In this document: piece after piece, positions 44,723 to 55,069 of the stretch
Numbering within the stretch: position 1 is the stretch's first letter
Layout of the letters: each line of letters starts with the position of its first letter
Assembly: GCA_014281115.1 (NCBI GenBank)
Contig: JACONQ010000003.1
Coordinates: 4,092,001 to 4,156,000 of the forward strand
Direction: 5' to 3'
Source: Laburnicola sp. R22_1
Taxonomy: Eukaryota; Ascomycota; Dothideomycetes; Pleosporales; Didymosphaeriaceae
Length of the DNA stretch: 64,000 bases
Notes under the pieces: model-generated
Told to the model about the DNA's origin: nothing
The model's database searches: none
The model's input: the letters and a program-made list of their open reading frames with translations, nothing else
Program-made: the position numbers and the translations under genes

Positions 44723-46432
44723 ATGTGGCCGTTCGAATCCCAAAGCGGGCAGGCACAGTCAACAGCCGACGGCGATGAATGCAACGACTACGACTGGAAG
44801 GGCGCCGGCACTGACGACGACCCGTGCCTCGTCGACTGGATGCCCCACGACGCGCGCAACCCGCTCAGCATGCGGCCGGCCTGGAAGTGGCTCATCGCGG
44901 GCATCAACGCGGCGGCCACGCTCGTGCTGGCCTTTGGCTCGTCGGCGTACGTGAGCAGCGTCGGCGACTTGGAGCAGCGCTTTGGCACGACGCCGCAGAC
45001 GGCGCTGCTGGGCGCCTCGCTGTACGTCGTCGGCTTCGCGGTTGGGCCGCTGCTGTGGGCGCCGCTGAGCGAGCTGTGGGGGCGCCGCGCTGTCTTCGTC
45101 GTCGCATACGGCGGCTTCGTCGTGGCCAACGCGGCCGCCGCGCTGGCGGATGGCATGCCCCTGCTGGCAGCGGTGCGGGCCGTGGGCGGCGCCCTGGGCT
45201 CAGCCGCCATGGTCAACTCCGGCGGCGTCGTGGCGGACCTCTTTGCGCCGGCAGACCGCGGGCCTGTCTCGGCCGTCTGTTCCGCCGCGCCCTTCCTCGG
45301 GCCGGTGCTGGGCCCCATCGCGGGCGGCTTCCTCAGCCAGGCGGCGGGCTGGCGTGGCATTGGCGTCCTCCTCGGCGGGCTGGCCGGCGCCCTGTGGCTG
45401 CTGTACTGCGCCGTCGTGCCCGAGACGTACGCGCCTGTGCTGCTGCGTCGGCGCGCCGCCGCCCTCACAAAGGCCAACCGTGCCAACGGCCGCGTGTTCC
45501 GCTCCCGGATCGACCACAACAACGGCGGCAACAAGACGCTCGGCCAGGCCCTGCGCATCGCCCTGCTCCGTCCGCTGGCCATGCTCGCCTCCGAGGCCAT
45601 CGTCGTGGTGCTGTCCACCTACATGGCCCTCCTCTACGGCGCGCTGTACATGCTCTTTGCCATCTTCCCGCCCGTCTTCCAGCAGGGGCATGGCCTCCCG
45701 CCGGGGCTGAGCGGCCTGGCCTTTGTCGGCATCGCTGTCGGCGTCGTGCTCGCCGTTGTGTACATGTATCGCCAGAACAAAGTCTACCTCCAGGTCGCCC
45801 AGGCCTCCCCAGGAGGCAAGGCGCCCGCCGAAGCCAGACTCCCTCCCGCGCGCCTGGGCGCCGTCGCCGCATCGCTCGGCCTCGTCGTGTTTGCGCTGAC
45901 CGCCGCGCCCCCCGTGCCTCTCGTCGTCCCCATCGTCGGCACCGCCCCCTTCGGCTTCGGCATCGTCGTCATCTTCCTCAGCCTGCTCAACTACCTGCTC
46001 GACACGTACGCCATCTACGCTGCCTCCGCCATAGCCGCCAGCACGCTCTTGAGGTCCGTTTTCGGCGCTGTGTTCCCCCTGCTGGGCAGAGTGCTGTTCC
46101 AGCGCTTTGGTCCTAATATCAGCGCCGCTGTGCCCGCCGCGCTGTCCGTCCTCTGTCTCCCCTTTCCTTTCCTGTTCCATTGGTACGGCCACCAGGTCCG
46201 GGAGAAGGCGCGCTTTGCCCAGGAGGCGAGGCGTATCATGGCCCACATGGGAGGAAACACAAATGCTCCAGCGGACATGGCGAAGACGACACGGCCACGG
46301 CCCTTGTCCGAAGCACATGGGCCTACTGCAGACGGGGAACTGCCGTGTTATGGCCGCTTCTGCCTCGGCTGTGATAAGGATTTTTGGTTTTATTGTAGGA
46401 ATTGGGAAATGTATGCTAAAACTACAAAGTGA
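44723..46432 (+). CDS. MFS transporter, DHA1 (drug:H+ antiporter) type
   Basis: Proton-coupled plasma-membrane exporter, likely for the cluster product. There is one exon. The frame is open from ATG 44648, but the second Met at 44723 (MWPFESQSGQAQ) gives a conventional hydrophilic acidic N-terminus and is preferred (569 aa). Seen: cytosolic N-tail with DDPCLVDW, about 12 hydrophobic segments, the motif A relative GPLLWAPLSELWGRR after TM2, motif C-like LGPVLGPIAGGF in TM5, and PETYAPVLLRRR before the central loop. These are hallmarks of fungal DHA1 proteins. The last 35 or so residues are atypical and may read past an unrecognised 3' intron. Third-position GC is very high, as in the PKS, and unlike the flanking transposons. 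The stop lies 81 bp from the pogo-A element. Confidence 0.92.
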   Translation: MWPFESQSGQAQSTADGDECNDYDWKGAGTDDDPCLVDWMPHDARNPLSMRPAWKWLIAGINAAATLVLAFGSSAYVSSVGDLEQRFGTTPQTALLGASLYVVGFAVGPLLWAPLSELWGRRAVFVVAYGGFVVANAAAALADGMPLLAAVRAVGGALGSAAMVNSGGVVADLFAPADRGPVSAVCSAAPFLGPVLGPIAGGFLSQAAGWRGIGVLLGGLAGALWLLYCAVVPETYAPVLLRRRAAALTKANRANGRVFRSRIDHNNGGNKTLGQALRIALLRPLAMLASEAIVVVLSTYMALLYGALYMLFAIFPPVFQQGHGLPPGLSGLAFVGIAVGVVLAVVYMYRQNKVYLQVAQASPGGKAPAEARLPPARLGAVAASLGLVVFALTAAPPVPLVVPIVGTAPFGFGIVVIFLSLLNYLLDTYAIYAASAIAASTLLRSVFGAVFPLLGRVLFQRFGPNISAAVPAALSVLCLPFPFLFHWYGHQVREKARFAQEARRIMAHMGGNTNAPADMAKTTRPRPLSEAHGPTADGELPCYGRFCLGCDKDFWFYCRNWEMYAKTTK

Positions 46433-46513
46433 AATGGCGCTATAAAAGAATAGAATATTACTAGTAGTTTTATTAATTGGCTAAAAAGTAAATACCTAAC
46501 TTAATAACATATA

Positions 46514-48299
46514 AGCTCGCGCACAAGGAACTCGCGCACCCCTAGTACTCGCGCACCCCACCAAATCGCGCACCCGCACAAAAAAGACGCGTATTTTATT
46601 AACGCCTATTCTAATTGCCACTCCATGCACATAGATTGAAAGGTAGTATCAGGCGCTGCCCTCCCTGTAGCTACAGCACGCCTCTGAGCTCTAGGCCTAG
46701 AGCTCTGAGCTTCTGCAGCAGCAGCTTGATCAACTGTACGCTTGATACTCTCAATATCAGCAAATCTTTGGTTGTAATCTACAGTGATTCGTTTCCGCTT
46801 TTTCTAAGAGCTAGTAGCCTCTAGTTGATACTGTAGGCGAGAGATTATTGATTCCTGCTTTGCTGCTCGACTATTGCTAATAGCTATTGCCTTGCTCATT
46901 TTTGGAATGCCTGGCGCGTAGGTTTTAATAGCTCTTGTGACCTCTCAATATGTTTCTGAGTTGCGTACACGTCCTGAGGTTTCTGAGGGGTGCGATAGAG
47001 CGTATTGATCGCGTTGAGGTCCTGAGGTAGGCGTGGCGGCGTTGCTGGCCTGCCTATAACCTGTGAGGATAGAAGTACCTGATTAGGGTTATAGGGAACA
47101 AGACCAGCAGCGCGCCAGCCAGCCCGAATCACCCTCTCTGAGAGGCCTTCCTCTCTGGCTAGGTGGTAGTAGCTAATAAAGCGCGCCTTCTTAATAGGCG
47201 CGGCGTCGTCGAGGCTCGCCAGGTCGCGTATGTGATTTTTATAGTTCGACTTAATAACCGAGAACCCTGATAGATCTAGCGGCTGTAGGAGGTGTGTTGA
47301 ATGAGCTGGTAGAAATAGAAGCTCTACTCGAGCCTGCTTGCAAGCCCAGAGGAACTCAATATTCACATGGCTACTATGCGCGTCGCAGAGGAGTAGCCGG
47401 TATTGGCTACCCTTAGGCGCTGATTCTGGTAGAAAGAGCCGGCGCAACCACTTAAGGCCTATCTCCTGCGAGGTCCACCCATTCTCTGAGGTTGTATAGA
47501 GCCAATTTGGTATAGATGCTGGAAACCAGGTTGTTTGTAGGCTCTGGCCTTTGAAAATAACAGCGCAGGGCAGCTTCTGCCCTGTAGCTGATACAGCCTC
47601 AATTATTGAGACCCACTCGCGATTCTCTGGCGACTTGATGTAAGCCTTTCTTTTTTGGCTATTTGCGAGCACCCTGGAGTTGGTACCTACACTAAGGGCA
47701 ATACCAGTCTCATTAATATTCCAGATATTCTCTGCCTGTATGCCTAGCCTGATTCTGACGCGCTCAAATAGCTTAAGAAACGCGTTGATTTGTTCTGGTG
47801 TAGCTGCCTCAGCGCGGCTTGTATCTAGCTTTCTCCCTATAACAGAAGCAACGCGTGGGTTGCGCTGTATAAAGTGTTGCATCCACCTTTTGCCTAGAGG
47901 CTCTACGTCGCCGTTCATACGGAGAATTCGGGTCGCCATTTCTCGAGCGCGCGCGTGCGAGGGAGGGTAGCCATTGGTATCCTGCTCAAGAATCCACTCT
48001 ACTAGGAAGCTTTCTTGATCCGGTGTCAATCGCTGCTGGTTGGCGTGGCTGGCGCGTCTGTTCGCCATGCCACCTAGTCGATCGCGTAGGGTGGAGGGAG
48101 GAACACCGTAGGCCTTTGCGGCGGCTCGTTGGCTTGTAAAAACGCCAGCATTGTATTGCGCGATAGCAAATTGTATACTCTGCTCGCGTATATCCATATT
48201 GAACAAGAAGTGTTGATAAAATACGCGTCTTTGTGAGGGGGCGCGATTTGGTGGGGGTGCGCGAGAACTAGGGGTGCGCGAGTTCCTTGTGCGCGAGCT
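46514..48299 (-). mobile_element. pogo-like DNA transposon with open transposase frame (pogo-A)
   Basis: 1786 bp flanked by TA (46512-46513 and 48300-48301). The roughly 70-bp terminal inverted repeats start AGCTCGCGCACAAGGAACTC. Each contains four near-copies of (C)TCGCGCAC spaced by short linkers, probable transposase binding sites. It carries one uninterrupted transposase frame on the - strand. Confidence 0.92.
46896..48206 (-). CDS. pogo-A transposase, open frame with altered DDE residue
   Basis: 436 aa, nuclear cut-and-paste transposase of the Tc1/mariner-pogo group. The N-terminus has a psq/HTH-like repeat (SQRAAAKAYGVPPSTLRDRL, about 24-43) and a CENP-B-type HTH (SFLVEWILEQ to MQHFIQRNP). 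The DDE core reads NINETGIAL, LLLCDAHSSHV, then HLLQPLDLSGFSVIK. The first catalytic position, usually Asp in NxDExG, is Asn here, explained by one C-to-T change on the + strand. The frame is otherwise intact, so the element is recently arrested or, less likely, uses a variant residue. An alternative start is Met4. Confidence 0.88.
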   Translation of the reverse strand: MFNMDIREQSIQFAIAQYNAGVFTSQRAAAKAYGVPPSTLRDRLGGMANRRASHANQQRLTPDQESFLVEWILEQDTNGYPPSHARAREMATRILRMNGDVEPLGKRWMQHFIQRNPRVASVIGRKLDTSRAEAATPEQINAFLKLFERVRIRLGIQAENIWNINETGIALSVGTNSRVLANSQKRKAYIKSPENREWVSIIEAVSATGQKLPCAVIFKGQSLQTTWFPASIPNWLYTTSENGWTSQEIGLKWLRRLFLPESAPKGSQYRLLLCDAHSSHVNIEFLWACKQARVELLFLPAHSTHLLQPLDLSGFSVIKSNYKNHIRDLASLDDAAPIKKARFISYYHLAREEGLSERVIRAGWRAAGLVPYNPNQVLLSSQVIGRPATPPRLPQDLNAINTLYRTPQKPQDVYATQKHIERSQELLKPTRQAFQK

Positions 48300-48316
48300 T
48301 AAACATAAAGGCCCTA

Positions 48317-50167
48317 ACGTGTTTACAAGCGAGCCGCGCGTACAAGTGAGCCGCGCGCCCCACTAAGTCTCTCAGCCTTTTGCAGGCTGTATATCAACAA
48401 CGCATCAAAATTCTATTAATATAATAGCTATCCTAAATCAAGCAGTATCTATAGAAGCTTTCTTGCACGTACGTGAGTTGTGCCCAGGCTCCCTGCAGCG
48501 CGTGCAGCGCGCTGAAGCCTGCCAGCTCGCACCTGACCGCGCCTGGCTATACCGCGTTTCTCCCTCTAGTTGCTGCTTAATAGCCTTCTAAGCAATAATA
48601 TCCTCTCCCTCTGCCTTTAATAGGGTGCCTCGCTTCTAGATCCACTTCTTTTTGCGCTATTTATGCGTTGTAGCTGCCTTATTTGCCCTCTATAGACTAG
48701 CTATCTTATCGCGCATAAGTACTATTAAATGCGCTATTCTCTTAGCCCCTTTTGTAAGCCGATCAAGCGACTGGATAACTAATATAGGAGAGGATCCTTA
48801 ATGCCTTTAGATCCGCTTACAAACTAGAGTTGACTAAGCGCCTAGCTCGCGCGCGTTGCTTAGTATTGCAGACTCCTATAGGGCCTCTAGTAGGGCTGCT
48901 GGCGACGGTGTACGAAGCTTCACATCAAGCTTTAATATCACCGCCTCTAGATTGTGTGGGACTAGCCCAGCGCCTTAAAAGCTTGCGCAGATATTCTCCT
49001 TTATAATTAACTAGTCGTAGGCGGCGCGGAAGGCTGGTAGGAACTTAAGCTTAGTGATATGGTTGATGTGGTCGCGTATTAGGCCCTCGACCTGGCGCCC
49101 GTACGCCCGCTTTAACGGCGAGAAACAGCCAATGTTAAGCGGCTGCAGAAGGTGTGACGAATGTGGCGGCATATAGAGAGTGTAGATCTTATTCTCTTTG
49201 CAGATCTCCTAGAATTTAAGCAAGTTGTAACTCTTATAGCTGTTAAGTATTAGTAGCTAACGCGCGCCCACTCTACGCTCTACTGTATACTTAATAAAAT
49301 GCTGTAGCTAGGCAACACTAAGCTCGTTCGTAGTCCAGCCATTATCGCTAAAACTAATAGCCTAGTCACCTGGTATATCGTCGCCCTCGTACCAGGCAGA
49401 GAGGTGGTACTGGCCAGCGAAGATAATAAAGGGTGGGATTGCCCACCCAGTAGCGTTGATTCCGTGGATCGCCGTCACCCACTCACAATTGCCTAGCTAG
49501 ATCGCTTTTGGCCAGCCACGCCTCTCTAAGCTAGTAACGACTAGCTGGGAGGATATTTTACCCATTAGAAAGCCAGTCTCGTCGAAGTTGAAGGTATCCT
49601 CGTTGCAGATACCGTAGGTGGCCTTTGTACGTGCTACTAGCTCAAACCAGGCCTGTATAACTGTTAGGTCCTCGCAGAGGGCTCGCTGTCGATCGTAGGG
49701 TCGATTAAATCGCGTTATAAGGCTGTCTGTTCGCTTAACAAAGTTCCTAGGCCATTGCTGGCCAACGTGGCCTGCGCTGCGCTTAGTAAGCAGCTTATTC
49801 GCCATATCTCGTACAGCACCTAGAGTGGGCGCAAAGCCTTGCGAATCTAGGTCAAGTATATGCTCAACAATCACCTCCTCTTTAAGCTTAGTAAGCTTCT
49901 TTAATTTAGGCTTAGAGTTGTGTTGCGCAGCAATTCCTGCGCGTTAGCCGCGAAGTGTTGTTTTAGGGATGTAAAACGTTGCGGCAGCGCGTTTTATACT
50001 TTGTATTTGACTGGAATTAATAGCTAAAAGAGCTAGGTAGATATTTGCTTCTTTATAGCGCAATTAAGCAGATAATAGTTAAGCCATTGTAGTTTATATA
50101 AGACGCGTTGTAGAAAGTTGGTGGGGCGCGCGGCTCACTTGTACGCGCGGCTCGCTTGTAAACACGT
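48317..50167 (-). mobile_element. pogo-like DNA transposon (pogo-B copy 2)
   Basis: 1851 bp, flanked by TA (48315-48316 and 50168-50169), with the same terminal inverted repeats as the element at 33554-35404 but in the opposite orientation. It begins only 17 bp after the end of pogo-A. The two pogo-B copies frame the biosynthetic cluster. Confidence 0.94.
48438..50087 (-). pseudogene. pogo-B copy 2 transposase, RIP-degraded
   Basis: Start and stop sit at exactly the same offsets as in copy 1, so the copies are colinear without net indels. The second sense codon triplet is already a stop (GCT TAA where copy 1 has GCT CAA). A 125-codon open segment (49874-49497) still matches copy 1 closely (GHVGQQWPRNFVKRTDS, TFNFDETGFLMGKIS). 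It carries more stops than copy 1, nearly all from CpA-to-TpA changes on either strand. Confidence 0.9.
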
Positions 50168-50169
50168 TA

Positions 50170-50326
50170 ACCGAGAGGATGTTACGAATTAGGCCCGATC
50201 CGCGGTAAAATAGGTTTAGCGTTAGGGTTTCTAGTCCGAATTAGTAGCGCAAATAGGGGCAATCTATAAGAATTTAAGGGCCAATATATTCCGTAGTAAT
50301 AAGTTCTTAGAATAAATTTTAACATA
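50170..50326. other. spacer between pogo-B copy 2 and pogo-C copy 2
   Basis: 157 bp of mixed composition with no coding content recognised. It becomes AT-rich toward the right end. Confidence 0.5.
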
Positions 50327-52498
50327 TTCTATTAGTAGCCCGGACAGATTAGTCCGCCAGACAGTTTTTGCTAAGACCACAATACTTTACTATAAATTAT
50401 AATATCTTAACAATACAACGCGTTATTATCTAATTAAGAAGGCAGAATTAAGCTTGCTCTTTACGCCTATTAGAATAAGTAAATTTTAAGCCTATAATAT
50501 GCTGCTATAGCATATTATATCCTAAAGTCTACACTAAGCAATTAAATTAACAAAATTACTACCTAAGTAGATATATAATTAGGCATAGTAAAGCTTACTA
50601 TAACTAAAGAGCAGACGCTTATATAGTATATTCTTAACCTAAATTTGCAAGAATTTGTACCCTAGCTAGGTAAGGTAGAAAATATAGCTAATAAACTGCT
50701 AGCTACGCGATATAGAGACTCTATAGGATAATACTAGACTTAGCGCTTTATAAAGCGCGTACCTAAGCTTAAAATAGCTTTTAATTAAGCGAAGGACTAA
50801 TAAAGAATATAATAGAAAGTAGTAGAGGATATAAAAGCAAAGTATAGAGTGTAGAATAAAGATATCTATAACTTTAATAAAATAGGCTTCTAAATAGAAG
50901 TTATTAGCTTAATAAAAGTTATAACTAGTTTTAAAAGACATTCTTAACCTATACTTATTTAGCTATGCAATTATAAGTGGGTTATAGTAATTTAGAGTAT
51001 TTACACTACTAGGTATACTATTCTACTCTTTATTATCTATAAAGGGCGAGTCTATATCTTAGCGTAGTATAAGGAGACTAGTATCCCCTATAATTAGAAG
51101 CTCTTAGTCTCTAAAACTAGCTAGACTAATAATAAGCTTAGAGTTGCGTAGTTAAAGCACTTTAACGCGTATATAAGACTGCGCATAGTAGGGTTATAAA
51201 GATTACTTATTCTAAATAGCTATAAGAGCTACTACTTCTAGAATTTTAAGAATTATTACCTAGAATAAAATATCCTAATACTTTATATGCTAGTGCACTT
51301 ATCTTATATCCTCTAGCTACTTAATATAGTCTATTTTGCGCTACTAAAGCTAAAGTACTTTTAGTGCATATAGGACTTAGCGTGCTAACGCGTCTTTTAT
51401 ATTAATAAAGAGGGCTTCTTAGTAGCCTTTTATAACGCATTTTTTAATATATTTATACTAAAAAACTATAAGAAAGTCTTGAAGGCCTCTAGGCTTATTT
51501 TTTTAGATGTGTTAATAGTAGTAAATTGGCTTAATATGTGTATTTACACTCTACTTTAGAGTACCCTACTAAATATACTATAGTAAGCTAGAACCCTAAG
51601 TAATACTCTTAAGTTTAGATTCTAGTTAAAGCTTATACGCAACTCTTTTATTTAGTCTCTACCTAATACTAAATTAAGCTACTTATAGCTTATAAAAGGT
51701 GCTAAACTTATACTCTACTATAGTATACTTTAAGAGACCTATACTAAGGAACTTAAGAAGTAAATTAAGGTTCTAATAAAGCGAAAAACGCGTAAAAGAA
51801 AGCGCATTTAGAAAGGTAGGACGCTAGGCTTTGCTTAGAGAGTAGATTTAGAAGTAGAAAGCCCTTTTATTAGAGTAAAGTTATTAAAAAGGGCGTAAGG
51901 TAGTAGTAAGGAAGAGGTAGGTTCCTTAATATAATACTACTATAGGAGGTGTAGAGAGTCTAGGCATAACGCAAGGACCTATTAGATAAATAAAAAGATA
52001 GAAAAGAAGTTAGATATTACCTTTAGTAGCTTATTTTTAAATAGTGTTAATAGTAAATTAGAGTGATTTTATTATAGGTTACTATAAGGCTAAAAATAAT
52101 AGGTTAACTTTATCTTATAATAGTACGCACTTAGTAACTAAAAATTAAATAAAGTACTACTTAAAATATAGTATGCTTTACTATAAATTATAATAAGTAT
52201 ACTATATATTGCCTACGTATAGTATAGTAGATAATATATTATATATTATAGAGAGTCTTATTATAAGTTTATACTGCTAAAAAGACTTCTTAGCTTTACG
52301 TGGCTACTATAGCTGCGCAAAGAGGCTATATAATATAAAAGTAGATTAAATAGTAACTTAGTATATTATAAGTTATAGTAGGTTATTATAAGTCACTATA
52401 AAGTAATGTAGATAGTGTTCTATAATAAGTTATAAGGGACCTCGAAGTTGCTAAGAAAAACTATCTAGCGGACTAATTTATTCGGGCTACTAATAGAA
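50327..52498 (+). mobile_element. pogo-like DNA transposon, RIP-inactivated (pogo-C copy 2)
   Basis: 2172 bp between TA dinucleotides, with the same inverted repeats and orientation as the element at 13815-16002, and alignable with it along its whole length apart from small gaps. The transposase remnant (for example YFALLKLKYF near 51335 and YINKEGFLVAFYNAFFNIF near 51400) is interrupted by many TAA/TAG codons. Confidence 0.85.
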
Positions 52499-52500
52499 TA

Positions 52501-54583
52501 TATTATATGTAAATATTACTTAGTAGCATAAAAATTACTAACTTTTTACTTTATATTTTATATTTTTATATTAGGAAAAGTTAAAGTAAAGAGTAGACTT
52601 TAGCAATAATAGAGTTCTACTAGAATATATAATTACCTATAATAATATTAATATTAATATAACTAAGCATAGCCTATAGTAGATAAAATAGTAACTAAAT
52701 TTAATTACTACTAGTACTTGAGAATATTAAAAAAACTTTTAGTATTTTAAAAAGTATAAGATACTTATTTATAAAAAGTATATTACTAGTATATAAAATC
52801 TAATTATATATTTATATAATTATTATACTATAGTAAATAATAATAAAAAATAGTAAAACACTAATATATCTTATAGACGAGCTAAATATATAAATAAGCT
52901 AAATACTTTGCTAAGACTCTACTAAAATATACTATTTTAATTATTTTATTAGTTACTACTTTTTAAAAATAATAATATATAGCTTACGCTTTAGGCTTTT
53001 AAATAAAATATAACTCTAATTTTATAAGAAGCTATATTTATTTATAATATCTCTATATATATTTAAGTCGTTATAAAAAAGTGTCTATTTTTAGAGGTGG
53101 TTTACTACCGCTTTTAGCGGCGTTTTTACTTTACTTAGCCCCTAAAGGCTTACTACTTTAATAATAACCCTAGTTACTTAAATAGTACCTAGATAGGAAT
53201 TATTAGCGTATAGCGCGTCAGTTACTTACATCTTACTAGACTTACTTTTTATTATTATTATGCTTAAGGGCAAGCTATAAATAACGCCGCTAGACTAATA
53301 TTAAATATAATAATCCTTTACTTTCTACTCTATAGGCATTTATTAGAATAACTCTATAAATTAATTTTTTACTAGACTTTTTCTCCTATAAATCTAACTA
53401 TTATAACTATTATAATATATACTTTATATATCTAGCTGTCTTCCTTAATCTTACTAACCTGCTTATAACGTAGTAATAATAGCTTAATATAGCTACTAAT
53501 TTAGCACCTTCTATACTATACTTATAGCAGTCTCTACTATTACTATAAATAAAACAAAGAGATAGTACTATAATAATCCTTCTATCTTAATTACTATACT
53601 AATTTATAAAAACCTATTATTCCTTATAACACTCTTATTAGACTATAGTTTTAGCTTTGTCTATAAGAAAGATTTTAAACTAGTTATATACTTAATCTTA
53701 GACGTAAACACTAGATTACTAATAAATATAAAAACTAATAATTATAAAAATAGTAGTATTAGCTTAGATATAAAATAGAATGGAGAGTAATATTTACTAG
53801 CTTCTAAAGTAGCTATAATACTAGAGAAAATAGCCTACTATTAAAAGTAAGGTCTAGCAAAACTAAAATACTCTAATAGAATAACAAAACTATAGAAAAT
53901 TAGAAAGAGAAATATTGCAGACCTTTTAGTGTATAGTACAACGCTATAAGGGAAAGCTATAACTATAGAAGATAAAAAGCTAATTTTAGAAAAGGTAAGC
54001 ATTATAGAGGTCGTTTATATAACTTAGACTAATAATACTTAGATACTACCTTATAGTCTAGAAAGTAATAAACCTATCTCTAGAGCACTAGCTACGCAAA
54101 TATAACCTAGCTATATTTAAGACGTATCTAAAATAGCGAATAAAGCATTCCTAAATTAAAAAGAAAAGTGTAATTAAAGCTTATTAGAAACGGATTAGTA
54201 TATATTATAATTAAGTTATAGGCTATATAATAGCTAACAAGATCTTTAAAGATATCTATAGAGTTTATTAGGCCCTATAATCTCCTAATTAGTAATTAAT
54301 TTCTAACCTAACGTATTAGATACTAGAGCTCTAACTAAATAGATTAAAGAAGAATAAGCTAGCTATATATATCAGAACCTATTTACTATTCTATATACTC
54401 TTTAGATAACTAATAAAAAGCTATTATTTAGCTTTATTTGCGTACAAATTTTAGTTTTTTTTCTCTTAAGTATAGCTACTACTATACAACTAAAAGCGCT
54501 TATTAAAAATATAAGTATTAAAAAAAATAATAAAGCGCTCTACTTTAGAAGTGTATTACTTATAAAAGTTTCTAGTCTTATAA
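52501..54583. other. AT-rich RIP-mutated sequence, origin unknown
   Basis: About 2.1 kb of extreme TA-rich sequence. Short open segments do not match a family I recognise. The right edge is the ATTTT target site of the next LTR element. Confidence 0.5.
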
Positions 54584-54588
54584 ATTTT

Positions 54589-54804
54589 TGTCGGTTCACA
54601 GGTAGCAAGGAAAAACTAGTCTTTGTCTTCGGTATCTAGTGTCTGTATTCTGTGTTGTGTCACCCCTATGTTCGGCTAGCTCTAATGTCGCGCCTTGTGC
54701 GCTAAGCATGGTGGTCCCTGCACGATTATGCAGATCCGACCTTAACGCGCTTATTCTATCTAATAATAGTTCTTGTAGACTTAGAAGACAAGAGAGTGTA
54801 GACA
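54589..54804 (-). repeat. 3' LTR of copia-3
   Basis: 216 bp, the same length as the copy at 60443-60658, with scattered transitions between them. Confidence 0.92.
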
Positions 54805-55069
54805 CTAGCAACTTTTCTTTTATAGAAAAAGGAGTGTAGAAGGAAGGTAGTAACTATAGTAGTTGTTGTTATTGTTAATAGTTATGTTTTGGTTAGAGCT
54901 AGTTTGCGGGAGCCTTGCGTGCTATCCATTCTTCAACTTGTACGCGCAGCGAGTTAGTGTTAATAAGGGCTTTAAGAGCTTTATTTGGCGACGCCTTTGT
55001 TATGGCGTTAGCAGGGTTGTCTTGGCCATTCACCCATCAAACCTTAAACAACTCCCTCCTCTCGTACGA

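Noticed and set aside
45200..46318. 372-codon and other long frames antisense or out of phase to the MFS and PKS genes
   Set aside because: High third-position GC suppresses stops in other frames. The compositions are low-complexity (Arg/Gly/Ala/Pro), with no domains.
33554..50167. Claim that the cluster is a proven composite transposon
   Set aside because: TA target duplications are too short to prove joint movement, and both transposase copies are dead. Kept only as a hypothesis.
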